Positions 1 to 5,262 of a DNA stretch of 5,262 bases are shown here, piece after piece. Under the pieces are notes generated by a model, which saw only the letters and a list, made by a program, of their open reading frames with translations, made no database searches and was not told where the DNA came from. The stretch's first letter is position 1; every line of letters starts with the position of its first letter. Source of the DNA: an uncultured Bacteroidota bacterium (GTDB taxonomy: Bacteria > Bacteroidota > Bacteroidia > Chitinophagales > Chitinophagaceae); the NCBI GenBank assembly GCA_903905685.1, contig CAIVHI010000071.1:1-5262 (forward strand). Reading direction: 5' to 3'. A program made the position numbers and the translations under genes.

Positions 1-43
1 CACCGAAACAGCCCTTCGCAATTTATGGCTTGATAACCTATAG

Positions 44-2344
44 CTATTTGTTCATGGTTGCCAAAAACTCCTCATTGCTCCTGGTGCCCTTCATCTGCTT
101 CAACAGGAAGTTCATGGCTTCATCGGTGTTCATATCGTTGATATGGTTGCGGAGCAGCCACATCTTGTTTTGAACATCTTTGTCGAGCAACAAATCGTCG
201 CGACGGGTAGAAGACGACGTGATGTCGATGGCGGGGAAAATGCGCTTGTTGGCCAATTTCCTATCCAACTGCAATTCCATGTTGCCGGTACCTTTGAATT
301 CTTCAAAGATTACTTCATCCATTTTAGAGCCGGTATCTATCAATGCTGTAGCGAGAATGGTGAGCGACCCGCCATTTTCAATTTTCCGGGCTGCGCCAAA
401 AAACTGTTTGGGTTTTTGCATCGCATTGGCCTCCACGCCACCGCTCAATACCTTGCCGCTTGCCGGTGCCACGGTATTGTGGGCTCGAGCCAAGCGAGTA
501 ATGGAATCGAGCAAAATAACCACATCGTGCCCCACTTCTACCAAACGTTTGGCTTTTTGAAGGGCTATGGTCGATACTTTTACGTGTTTGTCGGCAGGCT
601 CGTCAAAGGTGGACGCAATGACTTCGGCATTAACGCTGCGTTGCATATCGGTCACTTCCTCCGGGCGTTCATCTACGAGCACAATCATGAGGTAGCATTC
701 GGGGTGGTTGCGGGCTATGGCATTGGCCACTTCCTTAAGGAGCATCGTTTTACCTGTCTTGGGTTGCGCCACAATCAATCCGCGCTGGCCCTTACCAATT
801 GGCGTAAACATGTCCATGATGCGCGTGCTGTAATTGCTTCCCGTGGTGGTCAGGTTGAGCTTCTCGAACGGGAAAAGCGGCGTCAGATAATCGAACGGCA
901 CGCGGTCGCGGATCTCGTCGGGGAGCTTGCCGTTGATGGACTCCACCTTCAGCAACGCAAAATATTTTTCACCTTCTTTAGGCGGGCGCACGGTTCCTTT
1001 AACGGTATCGCCCGTTTTCAAACCGAACAGCTTTATCTGCGACGGAGAAACATAAATGTCGTCTGGTGAACTCAAATAATTGTAGTCGGAACTGCGCAGA
1101 AAGCCGTAGCCGTCCGGCATCATTTCCAACACGCCTTCGCTGGCCACAATGCCTTCAAACTCCAAGTTGAATACAGGCGGGGGAGGATCGCGCCTGGGGC
1201 GGTTGAAATTATTGTTGGGTCTATGTTCTTGGCGTGGCGCCTCGGGCTCGGCGGGTGCTTGAGGCGGTTGCACTTCGGCAACCTCGGGCTCTTGTGCCGC
1301 CACAACTTGGGGCAATTCAGCCGTCTCCTGCTGAACGATATCTACCTGCGTCTCGGGTTCTGCCACAAACACCGGCTCCTCTACCGCTTTTTCAATGGGT
1401 TTTTCCGTCGGCCTTGGTGTGGGGGCCGGCACCGGGTTGGACCGTTGCTGCTCGGCTGCCGCCATTTGTTGATACATGGGTCTGAAGTCGTCTTTGGGCT
1501 TCCTTACCCGGCGGCGGCGTTCCCTTTGGTCGCCATTGGCATCGCCTTCGGCATCCCCATCATTGGTCTGCCCTTGTTCCGTAGTATTGTTTTCGGCGGG
1601 GATAGCAACATTTTCAGGTGCTTGACCCACTGTCTCATTAGGAGTCTCTTGCAATACGGCTGCAAGGGGTTTTTCCTGTGCAGGCTCTATTATGGCCTTA
1701 GGTGCAGCGTTTTGCTCAGTGTGTACTGCTTCACGTTCCACAACAGCCACGGGTGAATTCACTTCATTGCGGCGAGTATCTGCATTGGCCTGCCTTGCAG
1801 GGCCTGCTTTTTTTGCTTGCTCCCGCCTAGGCTGCTCCTTTTCAGGTCTAGGCTTGGGCTGCTCACTCGCCTGCGGTTCCTTTCCTCGACCGGGCCTTGT
1901 TGGCTCCCGCGTAGGTAGTTCCCGTTCAACTTTTGGCTTCGCCTGCTCCTTTACTGGTTGCTCCCTTTCTGCAACGGGCTTTGGTTGCCCCTGCTTCTGT
2001 TGTGACCTTTCAGGAACCGGCTTCGGTTGCTCACTCGTAGGCGCTTCTTTCTCCACTGCCAGCTTTGGCTGTTCCCTTTTGGGGTTGGGCCTAGGCTTAT
2101 TTTGGGCGGAGCCCGCATCGGCCTTTTCGGCCATGGCGGGTGCCAAAGCATCCTTTTGCTTTCGGGTCTTCTTCCCCGCTGCGGGCTCTTCGTCCGACTT
2201 ACCGTTCAATGCCTGCATATCCAATATTTTGTAAATCAATTTTTGTTTTTCCAAACTATCGGCGCCACCAATGTTCAGTTTCTCAGCAACTTTCAATAAC
2301 TCGGGTACGGGCATGGCGTTTAGCTGCAAAATGTCGTAAGGCAT
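44..2344 (-). CDS. rho: Transcription termination factor Rho with a large disordered insert
   Basis: Hexameric RNA-dependent ATPase/translocase that ends transcription of untranslated RNA. The protein is 766 aa from the ATG; E. coli Rho is 419 aa. Residues 1-45 form the N-terminal Rho domain (MPYDILQLNAMPVPELLKVA). Residues about 46-390 are a low-complexity P/E/K/Q/A-rich insert. Residues 391-477 are the cold-shock-like RNA-binding domain, with DGYGFLR at 411-417 and EKYFALLK at 459-466. The motor follows: Walker A GLIVAQPKTGKT at 522-533, catalytic DER at 558-560, Walker B LLD ending at D613, Q-loop from 631, R-loop DTGSK at 670-674, and R701 and R714 aligning with E. coli R353 and R366. All catalytic residues are intact. 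An in-frame TTG at 2374 would add ten residues, but ATG 2344 begins at the family-typical N-terminus, so I prefer it. The stop is TAG at 44-46. The 43 bases beyond the stop show no terminator before the window ends. Large Rho inserts are known in Bacteroidota; one in Bacteroides thetaiotaomicron was reported to drive phase separation. Confidence 0.98.
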   Translation of the reverse strand: MPYDILQLNAMPVPELLKVAEKLNIGGADSLEKQKLIYKILDMQALNGKSDEEPAAGKKTRKQKDALAPAMAEKADAGSAQNKPRPNPKREQPKLAVEKEAPTSEQPKPVPERSQQKQGQPKPVAEREQPVKEQAKPKVERELPTREPTRPGRGKEPQASEQPKPRPEKEQPRREQAKKAGPARQANADTRRNEVNSPVAVVEREAVHTEQNAAPKAIIEPAQEKPLAAVLQETPNETVGQAPENVAIPAENNTTEQGQTNDGDAEGDANGDQRERRRRVRKPKDDFRPMYQQMAAAEQQRSNPVPAPTPRPTEKPIEKAVEEPVFVAEPETQVDIVQQETAELPQVVAAQEPEVAEVQPPQAPAEPEAPRQEHRPNNNFNRPRRDPPPPVFNLEFEGIVASEGVLEMMPDGYGFLRSSDYNYLSSPDDIYVSPSQIKLFGLKTGDTVKGTVRPPKEGEKYFALLKVESINGKLPDEIRDRVPFDYLTPLFPFEKLNLTTTGSNYSTRIMDMFTPIGKGQRGLIVAQPKTGKTMLLKEVANAIARNHPECYLMIVLVDERPEEVTDMQRSVNAEVIASTFDEPADKHVKVSTIALQKAKRLVEVGHDVVILLDSITRLARAHNTVAPASGKVLSGGVEANAMQKPKQFFGAARKIENGGSLTILATALIDTGSKMDEVIFEEFKGTGNMELQLDRKLANKRIFPAIDITSSSTRRDDLLLDKDVQNKMWLLRNHINDMNTDEAMNFLLKQMKGTRSNEEFLATMNK
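1805..2074 (-). repeat. Degenerate EQPKP-type repeat within the Rho insert
   Basis: This part of rho encodes residues 91-180 (ATG numbering), built from irregular repeats of about 13-28 residues. Each begins with E-Q-P/A-K or a close variant, at residues 91, 105, 120, 133, 161 and 175, and carries a following P/V-x-E-R/K-E segment. At the DNA level the same pattern recurs as variants of ggctgctc, ggttgctc and ttggttgctc on the plus strand. The repeats are diverged rather than identical, so this is an old expansion and not a recent slippage product. The segment is rich in K, R, E, Q and P and lacks large hydrophobic residues, as expected for an intrinsically disordered linker with mixed charge. 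Confidence 0.8.
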
Positions 2345-2494
2345 GCTGGGGATTTTTCTAAATAAGATTTCCAATATTTACAACAAAAATAAATTATGCT
2401 GTGGGGCGGTTACAATCATCATGAAATGCCGACAGGCCGTCGATCACTGAAACCAATAACGAATGATTAGAATGGAGCTTCGCTAATTTCAGTG
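2345..2494 (-). promoter_or_regulatory. Probable 5' leader of rho with an 8-bp inverted repeat
   Basis: If rho starts at the TATCCTTG element just upstream, its mRNA has a leader of about 145-150 nt. The leader contains a perfect 8-bp inverted repeat, CACTGAAA (2494-2487) with TTTCAGTG (2452-2445), separated by 34 nt. Inside that loop, AATCAT (2468-2463) can pair with ATGATT further downstream (2419-2414), which would make a pseudoknot-like fold. A short CGAC/GTCG hairpin lies between the two. No Shine-Dalgarno sequence precedes ATG 2344. Rho is autoregulated in several bacteria, and a structured leader would suit that, but the regulatory role here is inference. The repeat could instead be a protein operator. 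Confidence 0.35.
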
Positions 2495-2502
2495 CAAGGA
2501 TA
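2495..2502 (-). promoter_or_regulatory. Candidate -7 promoter element for rho
   Basis: On the minus strand this reads TATCCTTG followed by CAC. It differs from the Bacteroidota sigma-ABfr -7 consensus TAnnTTTG at one position. The expected -33 position about 19-20 nt upstream falls on a run of T (2521-2528), which partly matches TTTG. It is the best promoter candidate in the 193-base gap between the SDR gene and rho. It would place the transcription start near 2488-2491. Confidence 0.4.
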
Positions 2503-2520
2503 CAAATGTTTTTGCTAACT

Positions 2521-2547
2521 AAAAAAAACGGCACTACCTATTTTGCC
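2521..2547 (-). terminator. Weak intrinsic terminator candidate after the SDR gene
   Basis: Read on the minus strand, GGCA (2547-2544) and TGCC (2533-2530) can form a 4-bp stem around a 10-nt loop that contains the SDR stop codon. One C then precedes eight consecutive T (2528-2521). The U-tract is convincing, but the stem is too short for a strong intrinsic terminator. It may act as a partial terminator or be only the A/T-rich upstream part of the rho promoter. Confidence 0.25.
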
Positions 2548-3536
2548 CCTGCAGCCACGTTCTTTACACGCAAATAGTCTTGGGCCATATTGCCAATAGT
2601 CTCTTCCAAACTCCGGTAACTGAAATCGGGGAACATTTTTAACAATTTCGAATTGTCGTAACGGCTCGCTTCGGTAGCAGCACCAACGGTTTCCCGGGTA
2701 ATGCGCGGACGTGCGCCGGTGAGCTTCGAAAGTAAAAATTGCGTCCGCCACGCTATTCCCCCCATCCACGGGCGCAAAGCTGTAGTAGGTGGTTTAACGC
2801 CCAAATATTTGGCCAACAATCCAAACACTTCCTTAAATGAATGGTTGCCGCCGCTCAAAATAAACCGCTCACCCGAGACGTCGGCATCCATCAACATTAT
2901 AGCAGCTACTGCCACATCGGCAGCATCCACCCAAGGCTTTACGCCGTTTCCGTAGAACCCGAATTCGGAATCCACCAGTTGCACCATCTTGCCGATTGCG
3001 GTACCATAAGCCCCGGGGCCCAAAATAATTCCGGGATTCAAAATTACCGCATCCAAGCCTTCACCAATGCCACGCCAAACTTCCATCTCAGCCAAATACT
3101 TACTCATTCCGTAGGCGGTCGCATACCTACCTTCCCCCCACTCTTCCTCTTCGGTAATCAACTTACCGCCATCTTCCGACCTACCAATTGCGGCAACCGA
3201 GCTCATATGAACCAACTTGGAAACCCCACCCAGCAATGCACCGTTCACCAAATTGGCAGCACCCTCCTTATTGGCATGCACCATAGGCTCCCTGTCTTTA
3301 GGGTCGAATGAAACGGTGGCCGCACAATGATACACACGGTCAATCCCCGTCAGCATTGCTTCCACATCATACACATCCAATAAGTCACCCTGCACCCATT
3401 CAACCCCGGGCAAATTTCTCACGTCGTCGGTCGGGGCCGTGTTGCAATAAAGTGCCCGGACGGCAACACGCTGTGAAACGAGCAACTTCAGCAAGTGCTT
3501 GCCCAAAAAACCACTGGCTCCGGTAACCAAGTCCAT
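2538..3536 (-). CDS. NAD(P)-dependent epimerase/dehydratase-family protein (extended SDR)
   Basis: A 332-aa protein with an N-terminal Rossmann fold and a C-terminal substrate-binding region, the usual size for extended short-chain dehydrogenases/reductases. It begins almost directly with the nucleotide-binding loop TGASGFLG (5-12; G6, G9 and G12 form GxxGxxG). An acidic GDLLD follows at 50-54 and HCAATVSF at 70-77. The catalytic set is S112/S113 with Y142 and K146 in YGMSK. LNPGIILGPG (167-175) is typical of dihydroflavonol-4-reductase-like and sugar-epimerase-like members. There is no signal peptide or membrane helix, so it is probably cytoplasmic. ATG 3536 is supported by an in-frame TAA at 3549-3551, only 12 bases upstream. 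It lies 53 bases after pheS on the same strand with no evident promoter, so co-transcription is likely. The substrate cannot be read from sequence: nucleotide sugar, ketone/aldehyde and sterol-like substrates are all possible, and no sugar or lipid pathway genes are adjacent. Confidence 0.93.
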   Translation of the reverse strand: MDLVTGASGFLGKHLLKLLVSQRVAVRALYCNTAPTDDVRNLPGVEWVQGDLLDVYDVEAMLTGIDRVYHCAATVSFDPKDREPMVHANKEGAANLVNGALLGGVSKLVHMSSVAAIGRSEDGGKLITEEEEWGEGRYATAYGMSKYLAEMEVWRGIGEGLDAVILNPGIILGPGAYGTAIGKMVQLVDSEFGFYGNGVKPWVDAADVAVAAIMLMDADVSGERFILSGGNHSFKEVFGLLAKYLGVKPPTTALRPWMGGIAWRTQFLLSKLTGARPRITRETVGAATEASRYDNSKLLKMFPDFSYRSLEETIGNMAQDYLRVKNVAAGAK

Positions 3537-3553
3537 TAGAATATCGTTTTAAT

Positions 3554-3593
3554 TGAAGCCGAACGAAACTAAGCTTCACTGAACCAAGTTCAG
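3554..3593 (-). repeat. Two abutting inverted repeats at the pheS 3' end
   Basis: The first is CTGAAC-TTG-GTTCAG (3593-3579 on the minus strand), a perfect 6-bp stem with a 3-nt loop that includes the pheS TGA stop (3592-3590). The second begins at the next base: TGAAGC (3578-3573) pairs with GCTTCA (3559-3554) around a 13-nt loop. Neither is followed by a T-tract in the minus direction (the bases after are ATTAAAACG), so they are not standard intrinsic terminators. They could stabilise or mark the pheS 3' end, or tune read-through into the SDR gene. Confidence 0.5.
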
Positions 3594-4615
3594 CCTGCCT
3601 GAAATTGCCGTAGAAACCTAACATCATTTTGGGAGTACAACCTCAGGTCATTCACCCTGTATTTCACTTGGGTGATTCGCTCCACACCCATGCCGAATGC
3701 AAAACCGGAGTACTTATCGGGATCGACCCCAAAGTTCTTCAATACATTGGGGTGTACCATGCCACATCCCAAAATCTCTACCCAACCCGAATGCTTACAT
3801 AGGTTGCAACCTTTGCCGGCGCATACCGTACAGGAAATGTCCATTTCTGCACTTGGCTCGGTAAATGGAAAGTAGGAAGGTCTAAACCTTACTTTGGTAT
3901 CGGCACCAAACATTTCGGTTACAAAATGGTACAGGGTCTGTTTGAGATCGGCAAATGAAACGTTCTCGGCAATATACAAGCCTTCACATTGGTGAAAGAA
4001 ACAGTGTGCCCTCGCCGAAATGGTTTCATTACGGTATACCCTACCCGGACAAATCACGCGTATAGGGGGTTTCTGTTTCTCCATGATACGGGCTTGAACC
4101 GACGAAGTATGCGTCCGCAAAACCAAATCGGGATTCTTGGACACATAAAACGTATCCTGCATATCCCGCGCCGGATGGTGTTCCGGCATATTCAATGACG
4201 TAAAGTTATGGTAGTCGTCCTCGATCTCCGGACCTGTGGCGACGGTAAAACCCAGGCGTTCAAAAATTGATACCATCTGATTTTCGACCTTCCGTAGCGG
4301 ATGCCGCGTACCGAGCGTAATGTTGGATCCGGGCAAGGAATAGTCCAGAACCGGCACCACCGTTCTACTCGAAGCGATTTTCGCCTTCAAGTCGGCATAG
4401 CTTAATTCCACAGCTTCTTTGAACGCATTCAGCAAAGCACCGGCCTCTTTGCGGTCGGCAGGAAGCACGTCCTTCATATCGGCAAATAGCGACTTCACAG
4501 CCCCTTTCGCGCCCAAAAACCTGATTCTAAATTGCTCTGCATCGGCAGATGCGTCGGCAACTACCGCCTTCACTTCTGCATCAAGAGCCTGTATTTTCTC
4601 CTTCAACGACTGCAT
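3590..4615 (-). CDS. pheS: Phenylalanine--tRNA ligase alpha subunit
   Basis: Catalytic alpha subunit of the cytoplasmic (alpha-beta)2 class II synthetase that charges tRNA-Phe with phenylalanine, using ATP. The 341-aa length is normal for bacterial PheS. Residues 1-85 form the N-terminal coiled-coil arm that contacts tRNA. The class II core follows: motif 1 region around HPLRKVENQMVSIFERLGF (105-123), GPEIEDDYHNF (128-138), motif 2 with RVYRNE (192-197) and FHQCEGL (207-213), RPSYFPFTEPSAEMD (245-259) lining the Phe pocket, and motif 3 around GFAFGMGVER (304-313). C262, C265, C270 and C273 form a CxxC-x4-CxxC pair in an insertion that I recall from PheS of other phyla, and which could bind a metal. 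The partner gene pheT is not adjacent; I recall that separation as common in Bacteroidota. The downstream SDR gene probably shares the transcript. The start is ATG 4615, with a -7 element directly upstream and no Shine-Dalgarno sequence. Confidence 0.98.
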   Translation of the reverse strand: MQSLKEKIQALDAEVKAVVADASADAEQFRIRFLGAKGAVKSLFADMKDVLPADRKEAGALLNAFKEAVELSYADLKAKIASSRTVVPVLDYSLPGSNITLGTRHPLRKVENQMVSIFERLGFTVATGPEIEDDYHNFTSLNMPEHHPARDMQDTFYVSKNPDLVLRTHTSSVQARIMEKQKPPIRVICPGRVYRNETISARAHCFFHQCEGLYIAENVSFADLKQTLYHFVTEMFGADTKVRFRPSYFPFTEPSAEMDISCTVCAGKGCNLCKHSGWVEILGCGMVHPNVLKNFGVDPDKYSGFAFGMGVERITQVKYRVNDLRLYSQNDVRFLRQFQAG

Positions 4616-4622
4616 AAGGCGA

Positions 4623-4630
4623 CAAAGATA
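4623..4630 (-). promoter_or_regulatory. -7 promoter element for pheS, almost abutting the ATG
   Basis: On the minus strand TATCTTTG matches the Bacteroidota -7 consensus TAnnTTTG exactly. Only seven bases (TCGCCTT) separate it from ATG 4615. Transcription normally starts a few bases past this element, so the pheS mRNA would have no leader or only a few nucleotides. I see no good TTTG at the expected -33 position, about 19 nt further upstream. Confidence 0.55.
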
Positions 4631-4699
4631 GCGGAAATGGAAGTATGAAGCCGTAGTCGAAATTTATAGACCGGTAAACTACTTTAGGGTCATCCCACC

Positions 4700-4707
4700 T
4701 AATTTTG
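4700..4707 (+). promoter_or_regulatory. -7 promoter element for ctaA
   Basis: TAATTTTG matches the TAnnTTTG consensus exactly and lies 17 bases before ATG 4725, predicting a short leader of roughly 10-14 nt. That stretch is A-rich (cgaaaacaaattga) and has no Shine-Dalgarno sequence, as is usual in Bacteroidota. The -33 region is weak: the nearest TTTA sits too close (spacer about 14 nt). This element and the pheS element face away from each other within one 109-base gap. Confidence 0.5.
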
Positions 4708-4724
4708 CCGCGAAAACAAATTGA

Positions 4725-5262
4725 ATGTCGGACAAACGCACTCAGAAAGCGGTAGGTTATTGGTTACTCACAGGGGTAATGATGATTATCATCCAAACTC
4801 TTCTGGGCGGTGTTACACGGCTCACCGGCTCAGGCCTATCCATTACCGAATGGAAACCCATTATGGGCACCCTGCCACCCATGGACGAACAAGAATGGAA
4901 TCGCGCATTTGAAGCCTATAAACACATCGGCCAATTTCAACTGATCAATAAAAATTTCACACTAGGCGATTTCAAAGCCATTTTCTTTTGGGAGTGGTTT
5001 CATCGTCTTTGGGCACGAATGCTGTTTGTAGTATTCGCCATCGGCTTCGGTTATTTCATCTACACAAAGCAAATAACGAAATCCATGGTGCGTCCGTTCC
5101 TGGTACTGTTGGTATTGGGTGGCTTCCAGGGCCTTATTGGCTGGCTCATGGTTGCCACCGGCCTCAACTCTACCGATATACATGTTCACTACATGGCATT
5201 GGCAATTCATTTTATAGCCGCTATGGGCTTGGCATGCTATACCCTTTGGTTTGCACTCAGCC
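4725..5262 (+). CDS. ctaA: Heme A synthase, COX15/CtaA family (3' end cut by window edge)
   Basis: Integral membrane enzyme that oxidises the C8 methyl of heme O to a formyl group, giving heme A for aa3/caa3-type cytochrome oxidases. The first 179 residues are visible, about half of a usual family member. GGVTRLTGSGLSITEWKP (28-45) is the family signature after the first membrane helix (about 12-27). FKAIFFWEWFHRLWAR (83-98) carries the E90-x-x-H93 motif of the heme-binding helix 2. Hydrophobic helices follow at about 99-113, 124-146 and 156-178. H162 in ALAIHF is the likely second histidine ligand of the N-terminal half. The loop between helices 1 and 2 (about 33-88) contains no cysteine, unlike the Bacillus-type CtaA cysteine pair, so this is a COX15-like form. 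ATG 4725 is chosen because it gives a short N-terminal tail directly before helix 1 and follows a -7 element. It is transcribed away from pheS. Confidence 0.95.
   Translation, partial: MSDKRTQKAVGYWLLTGVMMIIIQTLLGGVTRLTGSGLSITEWKPIMGTLPPMDEQEWNRAFEAYKHIGQFQLINKNFTLGDFKAIFFWEWFHRLWARMLFVVFAIGFGYFIYTKQITKSMVRPFLVLLVLGGFQGLIGWLMVATGLNSTDIHVHYMALAIHFIAAMGLACYTLWFALS

Noticed and set aside
1..43. Downstream flank of rho examined for a terminator or another gene.
   Set aside because: The 43 bases show no stable stem with a T-tract on the minus strand and no start or stop context that supports a gene. The sequence is too short to judge.
143..1069. A 927-base open frame on the plus strand opposite the catalytic half of rho.
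   Set aside because: It is antisense to strongly conserved Rho motor codons, its translation shows no recognisable domain, and no promoter element was evident. It is a shadow of rho codon structure.
1223..2234. Several open frames on the plus strand over the Rho insert (for example 1223-1756 and 1692-2234).
   Set aside because: They arise from the low-complexity, stop-poor coding of the disordered Rho insert. The translations are compositionally biased with no domain.
2345..2374. TTG at 2374 as the rho start, adding MEILFRKIPS.
   Set aside because: ATG 2344 begins exactly at the conserved YDILQLN-type N-terminus, and the extra ten residues have no counterpart I recognise. A TTG start is also less common than ATG.
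2431..2444. CGAC/GTCG hairpin in the rho leader as a terminator or riboswitch element.
   Set aside because: The stem is only 4 bp (5 with a wobble) and no T-tract follows. It does not match any riboswitch class that I recognise.
3590..3875. The CxxC-x4-CxxC of PheS as a novel zinc-finger fusion.
   Set aside because: I recall a similar Cys-rich insertion (CxxCxGxGCxxCxxxGW) in PheS of other phyla, so it is a known family variant and not a fusion.
1..5262. Search for insertion sequences, CRISPR repeats, tRNA/rRNA genes, att sites or toxin-antitoxin pairs.
   Set aside because: No terminal inverted repeats with a transposase, no regularly spaced direct repeats, no tRNA-like cloverleaf and no small toxin-antitoxin pair were seen. 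The window is accounted for by four ordinary genes and short gaps.

Overview
The window comes from a Bacteroidota chromosome, most likely a free-living or aerobic member rather than a gut Bacteroides. Four things point there. Rho carries a huge Pro/Glu/Lys/Gln-rich insert between its N-terminal and RNA-binding domains. No start codon has a clear Shine-Dalgarno sequence. TAnnTTTG-type -7 promoter elements lie upstream of pheS and ctaA, with a one-mismatch version upstream of rho. A heme A synthase gene implies an aa3/caa3-type terminal oxidase and therefore oxygen respiration. The family or genus cannot be named from this sequence alone.

Layout: three genes lie on the minus strand and read right to left: pheS (phenylalanyl-tRNA synthetase alpha, 4615 to 3590), an NAD(P)-dependent epimerase/dehydratase-family extended SDR (3536 to 2538), and rho (transcription termination factor, 2344 to 44). 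The fourth gene, ctaA (COX15/CtaA heme A synthase), runs on the plus strand from 4725 and is cut by the right edge of the window. The 109-base gap between pheS and ctaA is a divergent promoter region with one perfect TAnnTTTG match on each strand. The pheS match is so close to the ATG that the mRNA would be leaderless or nearly so.

The pheS-SDR gap is 53 bases and holds two abutting inverted repeats but no evident promoter, so the SDR gene is probably read from the pheS transcript. The SDR-rho gap is 193 bases. It holds a T8 tract just past the SDR stop codon, a TATCCTTG promoter candidate, and a leader of about 145-150 nt with an 8-bp inverted repeat starting at the predicted 5' end. Rho therefore probably has its own promoter and a structured leader, which would suit autoregulation.

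The genes are mostly housekeeping (translation, transcription termination, heme A supply) plus one SDR of unknown substrate. There is no sign of a mobile element, CRISPR array, tRNA or rRNA gene, phage gene or defence system, and I see no previously undescribed system. The points most worth a second look are the repeat-built disordered insert of Rho, the structured rho leader, the hairpin pair at the pheS stop codon, and the near-leaderless pheS promoter.
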